DNA of 45,868 nucleotides from Deltaproteobacteria bacterium. GTDB lineage: Bacteria > UBA10199 > SPLOWO2-01-44-7. The DNA lies in NCBI GenBank assembly GCA_023265595.1, contig JAHFSU010000006.1, positions 1 through 45,868 of the forward strand, in the 5' to 3' direction. The position numbers were made by a program, and so were the translations under genes. The notes under the pieces were generated by a model that searched no databases, was not told where the DNA came from, and saw only the letters and a list, made by a program, of their open reading frames with translations. Of this stretch, positions 1 through 6,930 are shown one piece after another (the stretch's first letter is position 1; each line of letters opens with the position of its first letter).

Positions 1-516
1 GGGAGTATTGATTTTATGGGAGAGCTCCAAAAAGTTTTGGCCGGTTTGAAAGAGGGTTATTCCAAAACCGATGCCGCACAGCCGTTGGCCGTTTGGCAGG
101 ATTCGTTGGCCGCTTTCAAACGCTTGGCGATCTATTTCAGCGGCGTTTGCGCCCAAAAATTTATGGAGAAGCTCAAAGAAAAAGAATCTTTGTTGATCAC
201 GATGGCCGATTTGATCATCGAATCGTATGCGATGCATTGTGGGATGGAACGGGCCTTGAAAATCCGGAAATTGCGCGGCGAAGCAGGGGCCAAATTGGCT
301 GAAAATATGGTTGCGGTTTACATGGCTGAAAAAATTCCGGAGATGGTTTCAAAAGTACGGCAAGCCCTCTTCAATGTAGCCGACGGCAACGAAAAGGAGT
401 TCGGCTCCTATCAAAAGGCGCTGGAAAGATTGATCCAGCCGCAATTTGCAGATACCGAAAAAATAAAAGAACAAATCGCCGCACACATCCTTGAAAAAGA
501 ACGTTACACGTTGTAG
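1..516 (+). CDS. Acyl-CoA dehydrogenase, C-terminal part (5' end outside window)
   Basis: The reading frame is open to the left edge, so only about 171 C-terminal residues are present. They are almost entirely helical and resemble the extra C-terminal helical domain of VLCAD/ACAD9-type acyl-CoA dehydrogenases, for example the stretch ADLIIESYAMHCGMERALKI and the following Ala/Glu-rich helices. The FAD and substrate-binding domains would lie upstream. The family oxidises fatty acyl-CoA and passes electrons to ETF. An ETF:quinone oxidoreductase gene two genes downstream fits this role. Without the catalytic domain the assignment rests on C-terminal similarity and context. The internal ATG at 16 is not the true start. 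Confidence 0.66.
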   Translation, partial: GSIDFMGELQKVLAGLKEGYSKTDAAQPLAVWQDSLAAFKRLAIYFSGVCAQKFMEKLKEKESLLITMADLIIESYAMHCGMERALKIRKLRGEAGAKLAENMVAVYMAEKIPEMVSKVRQALFNVADGNEKEFGSYQKALERLIQPQFADTEKIKEQIAAHILEKERYTL

Positions 517-520
517 AGGG

Positions 521-562
521 GAAGCACTCCCTCCCTCTTGATGGGGGAGGGTAGGGGAGAGG
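521..562. repeat. GC-rich palindromic intergenic repeat (REP-like)
   Basis: A hairpin has arms CCCTCCCTC (529-537) and GGGGGAGGG (543-551) with a TTGAT loop, one mismatch apart from perfect. GGGGAGAGGG follows. Elements of this composition occur in many proteobacterial intergenic regions, which is general knowledge; copy number in this genome cannot be seen here. The purine-rich right flank also forms the only ribosome binding site for the next gene. Confidence 0.5.
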
Positions 563-568
563 GTGAGC

Positions 569-1180
569 ATGGCTTCACGCTACATCGCCGTAGCCGGAAA
601 TATCGGCGCCGGAAAATCGAGTCTCGTCACATTTCTTTGCGGCCATTTCAAGATCAAACCTTTTTTGGAACCGAACGAGTCGAATCCCTATTTGGCCGAT
701 TTTTACAAAGACATGAAGGCCTTTGGGTTCCATTCGCAGATGTATTTTTTATCCCAGAAATTCAAGATGCACCAGCAGTTGGCCCATTGCGAAGAGACGG
801 TTATTCAGGATCGGACCGTTTTCGAAGACGCCGAAATTTTTGCGGCCAATTTATACAGACAGGGCTTTATTTCCGAGCGGGATTACAAAGTCTATCGCGA
901 CATTTACAAGTCGATTGTCAAATCGGTTCGCCCCCCCGATCTCCTGATCTATTTGAAATGCTCTTTGCCGACGATGAAAAAACGGATTGCGAAACGGGGA
1001 CGCGGTATGGAGAAAGGGGTCCCTGATGAATACTTGGCAAGATTGAACAAAATGTATAATCAGTGGATTCGTCGATATAAGTTGTCACCGGTGATGGTTT
1101 ATCCGACCGACAAACTCGATTACCTCACCGACTTTATTTACAAACAGGACTTGCTCGACAAAATCGCGAAATATCTATGA
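569..1180 (+). CDS. Deoxynucleoside kinase (deoxyadenosine/deoxyguanosine kinase family)
   Basis: A 203-residue P-loop kinase that phosphorylates deoxynucleosides with ATP in the cytoplasmic dNTP salvage pathway. Residues 10-18 are the Walker A motif GNIGAGKSS. A QDRTVFEDAEIFA stretch matches the family's ERS/DRS substrate and magnesium region. The RIAKRGRGMEKG segment fits the arginine-rich LID. The length is typical of bacterial dNK/dGK enzymes. I chose the ATG at 569 because family members start only a few residues before the first beta strand and GAGAGGG lies at good spacing; a GTG at 563 would add two residues. The stop overlaps the next start (ATGA), so translation is probably coupled. 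Substrate preference is not readable from sequence. Confidence 0.88.
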   Translation: MASRYIAVAGNIGAGKSSLVTFLCGHFKIKPFLEPNESNPYLADFYKDMKAFGFHSQMYFLSQKFKMHQQLAHCEETVIQDRTVFEDAEIFAANLYRQGFISERDYKVYRDIYKSIVKSVRPPDLLIYLKCSLPTMKKRIAKRGRGMEKGVPDEYLARLNKMYNQWIRRYKLSPVMVYPTDKLDYLTDFIYKQDLLDKIAKYL

Positions 1181-2856
1181 AAGAGAATATCCCCGCGAAT
1201 TATCCGCCGCCATTTGATCCCGAATCGGTCATTGCAAAAGTTTCGGGCGCCACGGACAAGCAGCTTGCCGTAGGCGTTTTGATTGTCGGTGCGGGGCCGG
1301 CCGGTTTCTCTTGCGCAATCCGTCTGATGCAACTTTTGGAAAAAGAACCGGCGCTGAAGCAATCTTTGGGTGATTTTCCGGTTGCCGTTTTGGAAAAGGG
1401 AAAATATCCGGGGGCGCATCTTCTGTCGGGCGCCGTGGTCAATCCGATCGCTTTCCGAAAATTATTTCCAAACTTAAAAGATGCCGATTTTCCTTTTTAT
1501 GGCCCGGTTGAAAAAGAGTCGGTCTATTTTTTGACCTCCAAAAATGCGTTTCCGATTCCTGTCCCTCCCACGATGAAAAATCACGGCAACTTTTCGGCCT
1601 CGATTGCCAAAGTGGGGGCTTGGCTTGGAACCAAAGCTGAGGAGTTGGGGGTCACGATTTTGCCGCAAACGGCGGCCGTGAAACTGTTGGTTGAAGAAAA
1701 TGGGGTTAAAGGTGTGAAAACCGGTGACAAAGGGCTCGACCGAAACGGAAAACCGCTCTCCAATTTTGAAGAGGGTATTGAAATGTTGTCCCCCGTGACG
1801 GTTTTGGCGGAGGGGACTCAAGGCTATCTCACCCAATCGGCCATCCATCATTTTCATCTTCAAGGGCCTAATCCCCAGATTTATGCGTTGGGTGTCAAAG
1901 AGGTTTGGGAGGTGCAAAAGCCGCTCGACCGTATCATTCACACCATGGGCTGGCCGCTCCGTCTTGGGAAAAAATATGGGGAGTTCGGCGGCAGTTTTGT
2001 TTATCCCTACGGTTCCAAAAAAGTCACCATTGGCCTTGTGGTTGGGCTCGATTATCACGATGCCTCTTTATCGGTTCACGATTTGTTGCAAGAGATGAAA
2101 CTCCATCCGTTATTTAAAAAAATTCTGGAGGGAGGGAGGCGTTTGGAACAAGGGTGGGGAGCCAAAACAATTCCGGAGGGGGGTTTTTATGCGCTCCCCT
2201 CCTGTTTGAATCTTCCCGGAGCCTTGTTGTTGGGGGATGGGGCCGGTTTCGTCAATGTGCCGGCATTGAAAGGGATTCACTATGCGATGGAATCGGGCAT
2301 TTTGGCGGCGGAGGCAATTTTTGCGAAATTGAAATCGGGTGCCGATTTAAAATCGTACGATGCGGCGGTTCGGAAAAGTTTTATCGCCAAAGATTTGCAT
2401 GAAGTGAGGAACATGCGGCAGGCGTTTCAATACGGATTTTTTGCGGGTGGCTTTTTGGCCGGTCTCATGACGGTGACGAAGGGTCTTTTTCCGGGATGGC
2501 GGTTTTCGTCAAAGGCCGATAATCAACAAAAAATGTTTTTGGGAAACAAAAAATACCCGAAACCGGACAATAAATATACTTTCGACAAACTTTCCAGCGC
2601 TTATGCTTCCGGCAACCGGAGCCGCGACAATCAGCCGAATCATCTTCGTGTCGATACGAATGTGCCGTCGGTTCTTGCTGAAACGTGGATCAACATGTGC
2701 CCGGCCCATGTTTATGAATGGCACACCGACGCTGACGGTAAAAAATGTCTCCAACTCAATCCATCCAACTGCATCCATTGCGGCGCGATTTCCGCAAAGG
2801 GTGGCAAGCTCACACCGCCGGAAGGGGGCAGTGGTCCTGAATATACGGAGGTCTAA
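1177..2856 (+). CDS. Electron transfer flavoprotein:quinone oxidoreductase (ETF-QO)
   Basis: A 559-residue membrane-associated flavoprotein that passes electrons from reduced ETF to the quinone pool, linking acyl-CoA dehydrogenases to respiration. The N-terminal FAD-binding motif VGAGPAGFSC lies at about residues 36-45. The second FAD-contact region (LLLGDGAGFVNVPALKGIHY) and the C-terminal ferredoxin-like tail (CPAHVYEW, NPSNCIHC, PPEGGSGPEY) follow the ETF-QO pattern. Family enzymes use one upstream cysteine plus CxxCxxC for a 4Fe-4S cluster. Here C508, C532 and C535 are present but position 538 is Ile. An additional C524 might substitute. Translationally coupled to the kinase upstream. The neighbouring acyl-CoA dehydrogenase supports the role. 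Confidence 0.93.
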   Translation: MKENIPANYPPPFDPESVIAKVSGATDKQLAVGVLIVGAGPAGFSCAIRLMQLLEKEPALKQSLGDFPVAVLEKGKYPGAHLLSGAVVNPIAFRKLFPNLKDADFPFYGPVEKESVYFLTSKNAFPIPVPPTMKNHGNFSASIAKVGAWLGTKAEELGVTILPQTAAVKLLVEENGVKGVKTGDKGLDRNGKPLSNFEEGIEMLSPVTVLAEGTQGYLTQSAIHHFHLQGPNPQIYALGVKEVWEVQKPLDRIIHTMGWPLRLGKKYGEFGGSFVYPYGSKKVTIGLVVGLDYHDASLSVHDLLQEMKLHPLFKKILEGGRRLEQGWGAKTIPEGGFYALPSCLNLPGALLLGDGAGFVNVPALKGIHYAMESGILAAEAIFAKLKSGADLKSYDAAVRKSFIAKDLHEVRNMRQAFQYGFFAGGFLAGLMTVTKGLFPGWRFSSKADNQQKMFLGNKKYPKPDNKYTFDKLSSAYASGNRSRDNQPNHLRVDTNVPSVLAETWINMCPAHVYEWHTDADGKKCLQLNPSNCIHCGAISAKGGKLTPPEGGSGPEYTEV

Positions 2857-4599
2857 ATGTCCCGAAACAGAAATAGAAGAAATGCGTTATTTCTTTTTCT
2901 CTCTTTTGTTTTTTCCACCGCCTGTCAGTCCAAACTGCATCTTGTAGAACCTTCGCAAGGCCGCACGCTGGAAAGTTATCAGGCCGTCGGAAAAAAAGCG
3001 ATGGTGGTTACCCCCAACAGAGAGGCAACCAAAATCGGTATTGCTGTTTTGAAAAAAGGAGGGAGTGCCGTGGATGCGGCCATCGCCGTCTCTTTTGCCC
3101 TCTCCGTCTTAAGGCCGCAATCGACCGGTCTCGGCGGCGGCGGTTTTATGCTGATCTATGACCATAAAAATAAAAAAACGGTTGCGTTGAATTTTCGGGA
3201 GTTTGCACCTCTCAAATCCAAAGCAAATATGTTTATTAAAAAGGGGGTATTGGATCCGAAATTGGCGCAAGAGGGGGGATTGGCCGTGGCCGTTCCCCGA
3301 TTTGTTGCCGGCATGGGAGACATTTACGATTTTTATGCCTCCAAAAAAGTTCCGTGGTCCGATTTGATAGGCCCATCGATCGATCTGGCCGAACGGGGTT
3401 TCTCCGTCTATCCCCATTTGGCGCATGCGATTGAGGAAAAACGGGATGTGTTGAATCATTTTTCCCCTTCCAAAAATATTTTTGTTCCGAATGGAAATCC
3501 CCTCAAAGAAGGAGAGATGCTGATTCAAAAAGACCTTGCCAAAACACTTAAAGCGGTTGCCCAAAAAGGATGGGCCGGATTTTATCAGGGGCCGATTGCG
3601 GCCGACATCCTCCGTTCCGTGCAAAGGGCCGGCGGGATCATGACGATCGACGATTTGTGGCATGTCGAACCGATTCCGGCGGAACCGGTTGCATCGACCT
3701 ATCGCGGTTATAAAATTGTCTCGATGCCCCCGCCGAGTTCCGGAGGGATTACATTGATGGAAATTCTAAATATTTTGGAAAATTTTCCAATTGCGCGGCA
3801 GGGTCCCTACAATCCCAAGACAGTTCATGAGGTGGTCGAAGCGATGAAACGGGCCTTTCTCGATCGCGCAAAATATCTGGGGGACCCCCGTTTTATCAAA
3901 ATGCCGGTCAAAGGGCTCTTGTCAAAGGAATATGCAGAGGAATTGGCCGGCTCGATCGATCCCCAAAAGGCGACGCCTTCCAAAAATCTCTCTCCGCTGG
4001 AATCTAATTCGAGTTTGCATGAATCGACGACCCATTTTTCGATTGTTGATGAAGAAGGAAACGCCGTGGCATCGACACAAACGATCAACGGCTATTTCGG
4101 GTCCGGTTTGGTTGCGCAGGGGAGCGGCATTGTGTTGAATAACGAGATGGATGATTTTTCCATCGAACCGGGGGTTCCCAATGCGTACGGTTTGATCGGG
4201 GGAGAGGCCAATGTCGTAGCGCCCGGAAAGATTCCGTTGAGCTCCATGACACCCACGTTTGTATTTGATTCTAAAGGGGATTTGGTTTTTGTGTTGGGTT
4301 CTCCCGGTGGGCCAAAAATCATTACCGCGGTCTTGGAAACGCTTCTCCATTCCATCGATTTTAAAGCCAAACCGCTCGAAGCGGTTGCGGCAAAAAGATA
4401 TCACCATCAGTGGATTCCCGATGTACTGCAATACGAAGAGGGAATTTTCTCTCAAAAACTGGAACGTCAACTCACGGCAATGGGACATTCACTCCAAGAA
4501 ACAAAAGCGCCGTGGTTGATCATGCTCATTGCGCGATCCAAAGAAGGTTTTATTGGTGTGAGTGATCCTCGCGGAGTCGGTTCCGCCATCGGAGAGTAA
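2857..4599 (+). CDS. ggt: Gamma-glutamyltransferase, exported
   Basis: A 580-residue N-terminal nucleophile hydrolase that cleaves gamma-glutamyl bonds (glutathione and conjugates) in the periplasm, normally after autocleavage into large and small subunits. The N-terminus is a hydrophobic export signal ending in FSTACQS, so it may be a lipoprotein, although the lipobox is imperfect. The STGLGGGGFMLIYD stretch belongs to the large subunit. The expected autocleavage/catalytic Thr is T391 in ESTTHFSIVD, followed by the small-subunit motifs PLSSMTPTF and GSPGG. Starts on the base after the ETF-QO stop, with GGAGG at 2848-2852 as ribosome binding site. Functional linkage with the beta-oxidation genes is not obvious. 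Confidence 0.93.
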   Translation: MSRNRNRRNALFLFLSFVFSTACQSKLHLVEPSQGRTLESYQAVGKKAMVVTPNREATKIGIAVLKKGGSAVDAAIAVSFALSVLRPQSTGLGGGGFMLIYDHKNKKTVALNFREFAPLKSKANMFIKKGVLDPKLAQEGGLAVAVPRFVAGMGDIYDFYASKKVPWSDLIGPSIDLAERGFSVYPHLAHAIEEKRDVLNHFSPSKNIFVPNGNPLKEGEMLIQKDLAKTLKAVAQKGWAGFYQGPIAADILRSVQRAGGIMTIDDLWHVEPIPAEPVASTYRGYKIVSMPPPSSGGITLMEILNILENFPIARQGPYNPKTVHEVVEAMKRAFLDRAKYLGDPRFIKMPVKGLLSKEYAEELAGSIDPQKATPSKNLSPLESNSSLHESTTHFSIVDEEGNAVASTQTINGYFGSGLVAQGSGIVLNNEMDDFSIEPGVPNAYGLIGGEANVVAPGKIPLSSMTPTFVFDSKGDLVFVLGSPGGPKIITAVLETLLHSIDFKAKPLEAVAAKRYHHQWIPDVLQYEEGIFSQKLERQLTAMGHSLQETKAPWLIMLIARSKEGFIGVSDPRGVGSAIGE

Positions 4600-4617
4600 A
4601 ATTTTATTTAAAAGAGT

Positions 4618-4647
4618 TTGACAGCAGCGTATCAAATTCTTTATAAT
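4618..4647 (+). promoter_or_regulatory. Consensus sigma-70-type promoter of the Lys-rich mini-gene
   Basis: TTGACA at 4618-4623 and TATAAT at 4642-4647 are both perfect consensus hexamers, separated by 18 bases. Transcription would start near 4654, about 43 bases before the ATG of the 25-codon ORF. It is the strongest promoter I see in the window. Confidence 0.75.
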
Positions 4648-4696
4648 TCGTTCCAAGTTCAAGTTGTCATCGATAACCTTTCAAGGAGGAGGAAAA

Positions 4697-4774
4697 ATGG
4701 CGAAGAAAAGAAAAAAGGCCATGAAGAAAAAGGCCACGAAGAAACGGAAGCTCAAGAAGAAGAAGAAAAGATAG
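4697..4774 (+). CDS. Tiny Lys/Arg-rich basic protein (25 aa), unknown function
   Basis: A 25-codon ORF begins MAKKRKKAMKKKATKKRK and ends in a run of lysines with a final Arg. Apart from two Met, three Ala, one Thr and one Leu it is all Lys/Arg. It is easily missed by gene finders, but everything around it says gene: a perfect promoter (4618-4647), an extended Shine-Dalgarno AAGGAGGAGG (4683-4692) four bases before the ATG, and a strong intrinsic terminator 12 bases after the stop. The transcript would be about 170 nt. Such a peptide must bind nucleic acid or ribosomes, by analogy with bTHX, bS22 and H1-like tails; which one is not decidable. A structural RNA role for the transcript is the alternative. 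Confidence 0.68.
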   Translation: MAKKRKKAMKKKATKKRKLKKKKKR

Positions 4775-4785
4775 TGCATTCAAAT

Positions 4786-4824
4786 AAAAAACCCCCGCTA
4801 TCGAACAGAAGCGGGGGTTTTTTT
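4786..4824. terminator. Strong bidirectional intrinsic terminator
   Basis: ACCCCCGCT (4791-4799) pairs with AGCGGGGGT (4810-4818) around a 10-base loop. Seven or more T residues follow on the plus strand, and six A residues precede the hairpin, so it also works on the minus strand. It ends the 25-codon gene and the convergent phospholipase / 27-codon transcript. Confidence 0.85.
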
Positions 4825-4838
4825 ATGCCTGCATTTTG

Positions 4839-4922
4839 CTATCCGCGATATCGAAGAGATTTAACTTTCTTTCCCTTTTTCTTGCGGTGCTTTTTCTTCG
4901 CGACCTTTTTCTTCTTGTACAT
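4839..4922 (-). CDS. Tiny Lys-rich protein (27 aa), bS22/mS38 (AURKAIP1/COX24)-like candidate
   Basis: A 27-codon minus-strand ORF begins MYKKKKVAKKKHRKKKGKK and ends VKSLRYRG. It overlaps the last 62 bases of the phospholipase-like gene in another frame. Its ATG follows GAAGGAGG with six bases between, the best ribosome binding site on this strand nearby. The segment AKKKHRK followed by basic residues and LRYR resembles the small AURKAIP1/COX24 domain of bacterial bS22 and mitochondrial mS38 (pattern K/R-rich, AKKKHRK, K-K-x-R-x-x-R-R) from memory. That homology is an inference and needs a profile search. It would be cotranscribed with the phospholipase gene and end at the shared terminator. 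Confidence 0.5.
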   Translation of the reverse strand: MYKKKKVAKKKHRKKKGKKVKSLRYRG

Positions 4923-6069
4923 GTTGCGCCTCCTTCAAAAACTGTTGAACCGTTGTCCGGACGGCTTGACCTTCCACTTTGAAAACAGCGACGACAATTT
5001 TGGAAATTTCGGATGCGGCCTCCGAACGCTCTTGGCCATTGGCATTGAAATAGGGGGAAGGGGATTCGGCCTCTTTTCCTTCTTCTTCATCGCCGACAAG
5101 ATATGCTCTAGGCCCCAAAAGATTTTTTCCGGAAAGTTTGAGGGTGGCGACGACCGCATCATAGGCATATCGATTGGAAGCATTGCGCACCTCTTTGGCT
5201 AATGCTTCTATGGAAGAAACTGTTGCAAACATATCTTTTCCCCTCAAAGCCTCATTCCATAACTGGCTCATCGGTTCTTTGGAAAACAACAGATCCTCGA
5301 CATAGTTTTCAAAATAGTGATGCAGATTGGCCGCCACTTGGGTTACCGTTTTGATCAATCCCTTTTTTGTTTTCCATCCCCAGTCGAAATAAGCATTGAT
5401 ACCGTTGAAGGCGAGCGGTGTCAGTAATTGAGCAGAATGATACGGTTGCGACAAGTCTTCTATATAATGAAAGGCACAGCCTAAAAAATTCCATGCCCAA
5501 TAGGGTTCGTGGAGACGATAGGCAAGGAGCGCTAAATCAAAATAAATTTGGGCCCTGTCACTGGCTTGACCGGTCTCCCCCAATGGAAATCCAAAAGTAT
5601 TCAGAGGGTGCAGCGGATCGAAAGGGGTTTTTTCCATATGCCGAAAGGCCTGCGAGTTCATTTTAGTGCCGGAGCCAAACCAAAATTGGTCCATTTTGTC
5701 ATAAGGAAGCAGTGTGTCTCTTCCATCATCCGGTCTCATGGCGTAAAGAGATAAAATGGCATAGGGAGTGGTTATTTTTCCGATGGTTTCTGGGTTTTTG
5801 GGACGGTCAAAAAAGGATTCCGGATTGATTTGGAGCCACTTCGCAAAGTTGTCCCGTGACCGGATATCCGGTCTGACTTTTGCCAGTTTTTCCAGAAAGG
5901 ATTGAAAAGAGGTGACAGTCAGGGATCGGTTTAACCCCCACCCTTTGGAGACCTCTTTGAGACTTTCTTGGATGAGATGTTCATGGGTCGCACGGCTCCA
6001 CGCAAAAAGAGGCGTTGTCAAAAAGAGATTTAAGAAAACGAAAATCAGAATTTTACCAAATAATTTCAT
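4861..6069 (-). CDS. Secreted zinc-dependent phospholipase C / S1-P1 nuclease-like protein
   Basis: About 402 residues. A signal peptide (MKLFGKILIFVFLNLFLTTP then LFA) is followed directly by WSRATHEHL. Mature bacterial phospholipase C of this fold starts with a Trp whose amino group binds zinc. The segment GCAFHYIEDLSQPYHS, near residue 200, matches the family's HxxxD...PxH zinc site. The family hydrolyses phospholipids, or nucleic acids in the S1/P1 branch, outside the cytoplasm. The C-terminal third is less conserved and ends in a Glu/Lys-rich tail encoded over the overlapping 27-codon ORF. I chose the ATG at 6069 because the upstream in-frame start at 6087 is TTG. Substrate unknown. Confidence 0.72.
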   Translation of the reverse strand: MKLFGKILIFVFLNLFLTTPLFAWSRATHEHLIQESLKEVSKGWGLNRSLTVTSFQSFLEKLAKVRPDIRSRDNFAKWLQINPESFFDRPKNPETIGKITTPYAILSLYAMRPDDGRDTLLPYDKMDQFWFGSGTKMNSQAFRHMEKTPFDPLHPLNTFGFPLGETGQASDRAQIYFDLALLAYRLHEPYWAWNFLGCAFHYIEDLSQPYHSAQLLTPLAFNGINAYFDWGWKTKKGLIKTVTQVAANLHHYFENYVEDLLFSKEPMSQLWNEALRGKDMFATVSSIEALAKEVRNASNRYAYDAVVATLKLSGKNLLGPRAYLVGDEEEGKEAESPSPYFNANGQERSEAASEISKIVVAVFKVEGQAVRTTVQQFLKEAQHVQEEKGREEKAPQEKGKES

Positions 6070-6089
6070 GTGGATTTGCTTGTACAAGA

Positions 6090-6117
6090 TTGACAGACGG
6101 CGTCAATTACAGATAAA
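6090..6117 (+). promoter_or_regulatory. Possible sigma-70-type promoter before hpt
   Basis: TTGACA at 6090-6095 and GATAAA at 6112-6117 are spaced by 16 bases. The predicted start would lie within a few bases of the hpt ATG (6126), implying a leaderless or near-leaderless mRNA, in line with the weak ribosome binding site there. TTGAC (6090-6094) and GTCAA (6102-6106) also form a small palindrome. Confidence 0.3.
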
Positions 6118-6125
6118 GAATCGGA

Positions 6126-6647
6126 ATGGAAAAAAATCTCGATGTTTTGGTCAGCGCTGAGGATATCCAGAAAAGAATCGCAACGCTGGCCCGGCAAATT
6201 CAGCAAGACTTCAGCGGCAGACAACTGGTGGTGGTGGGGGTTCTCAAAGGGGCCTTTATTTTTATGGCCGATCTCGTGCGTCACATCAAAATGCCTCTGG
6301 CCTGCGATTTTTTGAGGGTCTCCAGTTATGAAAAAGATCAATCGACCGGCGTTGTCCGGATGGATTTCGACATGACACAGCCGATTGCCGGTAAAGATGT
6401 ATTGCTGATAGAAGATATCGTCGATTCCGGCCGGACGCTTAGCTATCTGCTCAAACATCTGGAGACCAAAAAACCGGCCTCGCTCAAGGTCTGTTCTCTT
6501 TTATATAAAGAAACCGGTGCGCAGATCAAAAATCGTGTCGATTATATCGGCTTTGATATTCCGAACCGTTATGTGGTCGGCTACGGTCTCGATTCGGAGG
6601 GGTTGTATCGCTCTTTGCCTTATGTCGGCGCATTCAAAGGGAGTTAG
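6126..6647 (+). CDS. hpt: Hypoxanthine phosphoribosyltransferase
   Basis: A 173-residue purine salvage enzyme that converts hypoxanthine or guanine plus PRPP to IMP or GMP in the cytoplasm. The PRPP-binding loop LLIEDIVDSGRTLSYLL lies at about residues 96-112, with the two acidic residues before DSG. The early VGVLKGAFIFMADL segment and the C-terminal VGYGLDSEGLYRSLPYVG motif are typical of bacterial Hpt. Length is normal. It stands alone between two minus-strand genes and ends three bases before the convergent glutaredoxin gene, with no obvious terminator between them. In this genome it could also recycle hypoxanthine released by the futalosine pathway; that is inference. Confidence 0.95.
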   Translation: MEKNLDVLVSAEDIQKRIATLARQIQQDFSGRQLVVVGVLKGAFIFMADLVRHIKMPLACDFLRVSSYEKDQSTGVVRMDFDMTQPIAGKDVLLIEDIVDSGRTLSYLLKHLETKKPASLKVCSLLYKETGAQIKNRVDYIGFDIPNRYVVGYGLDSEGLYRSLPYVGAFKGS

Positions 6648-6650
6648 AGT

Positions 6651-6899
6651 TCACAGACCTTTCAATTTCCCCTCTTTGTCCATCTGTGAGAGGTTGTCGA
6701 ATCCGCCGATCGGTTGTTCATCGATAAAAATTTGCGGAACGGTTTTTAGGCCGGTTGTCTTGACGAGCCATTCTCGTTTGGCATCGTCATGAGTGACATC
6801 GATTTCCTCGAACGGGATTCCCTTCGATTGCAGTAGGGTCTTTGCCCGTTTGCAATAGCCGCAGTAATCGGTTGTGTAAATTTTGACCCGAGTTGACAT
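6651..6899 (-). CDS. grxC: Glutaredoxin
   Basis: An 82-residue thiol-disulfide oxidoreductase that reduces disulfides using glutathione or a similar thiol. The dithiol active site CGYC lies in YTTDYCGYCKRAKTLL near the N-terminus. The cis-proline region TVPQIFIDEQ and the GGFDNL glutathione-binding motif are intact. I chose the ATG at 6899 because the fold begins immediately (VKIYTT); a longer frame upstream is hydrophobic and not conserved. The gene is convergent with hpt and sits 31 bases downstream of the unknown TPR-like gene. Confidence 0.92.
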   Translation of the reverse strand: MSTRVKIYTTDYCGYCKRAKTLLQSKGIPFEEIDVTHDDAKREWLVKTTGLKTVPQIFIDEQPIGGFDNLSQMDKEGKLKGL

Positions 6900-6930
6900 G
6901 AAACAAATATTTTTTAAAACAATTTTATTG

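Noticed and set aside
538-1026. Plus-strand 162-residue ORF over the deoxynucleoside kinase
   Set aside because: It is in another frame of a gene with intact kinase motifs, and the protein is rich in Arg/Phe without family signatures.
4618-5202. Plus-strand 194-residue ORF spanning the Lys-rich gene and the phospholipase end
   Set aside because: It reads through the promoter, terminator and the antisense of a clear secreted enzyme; composition is low complexity and no motif is present.
6087-6126. TTG start at 6087 for the phospholipase-like gene
   Set aside because: ATG 6069 begins a standard signal peptide; the extra six residues add nothing.
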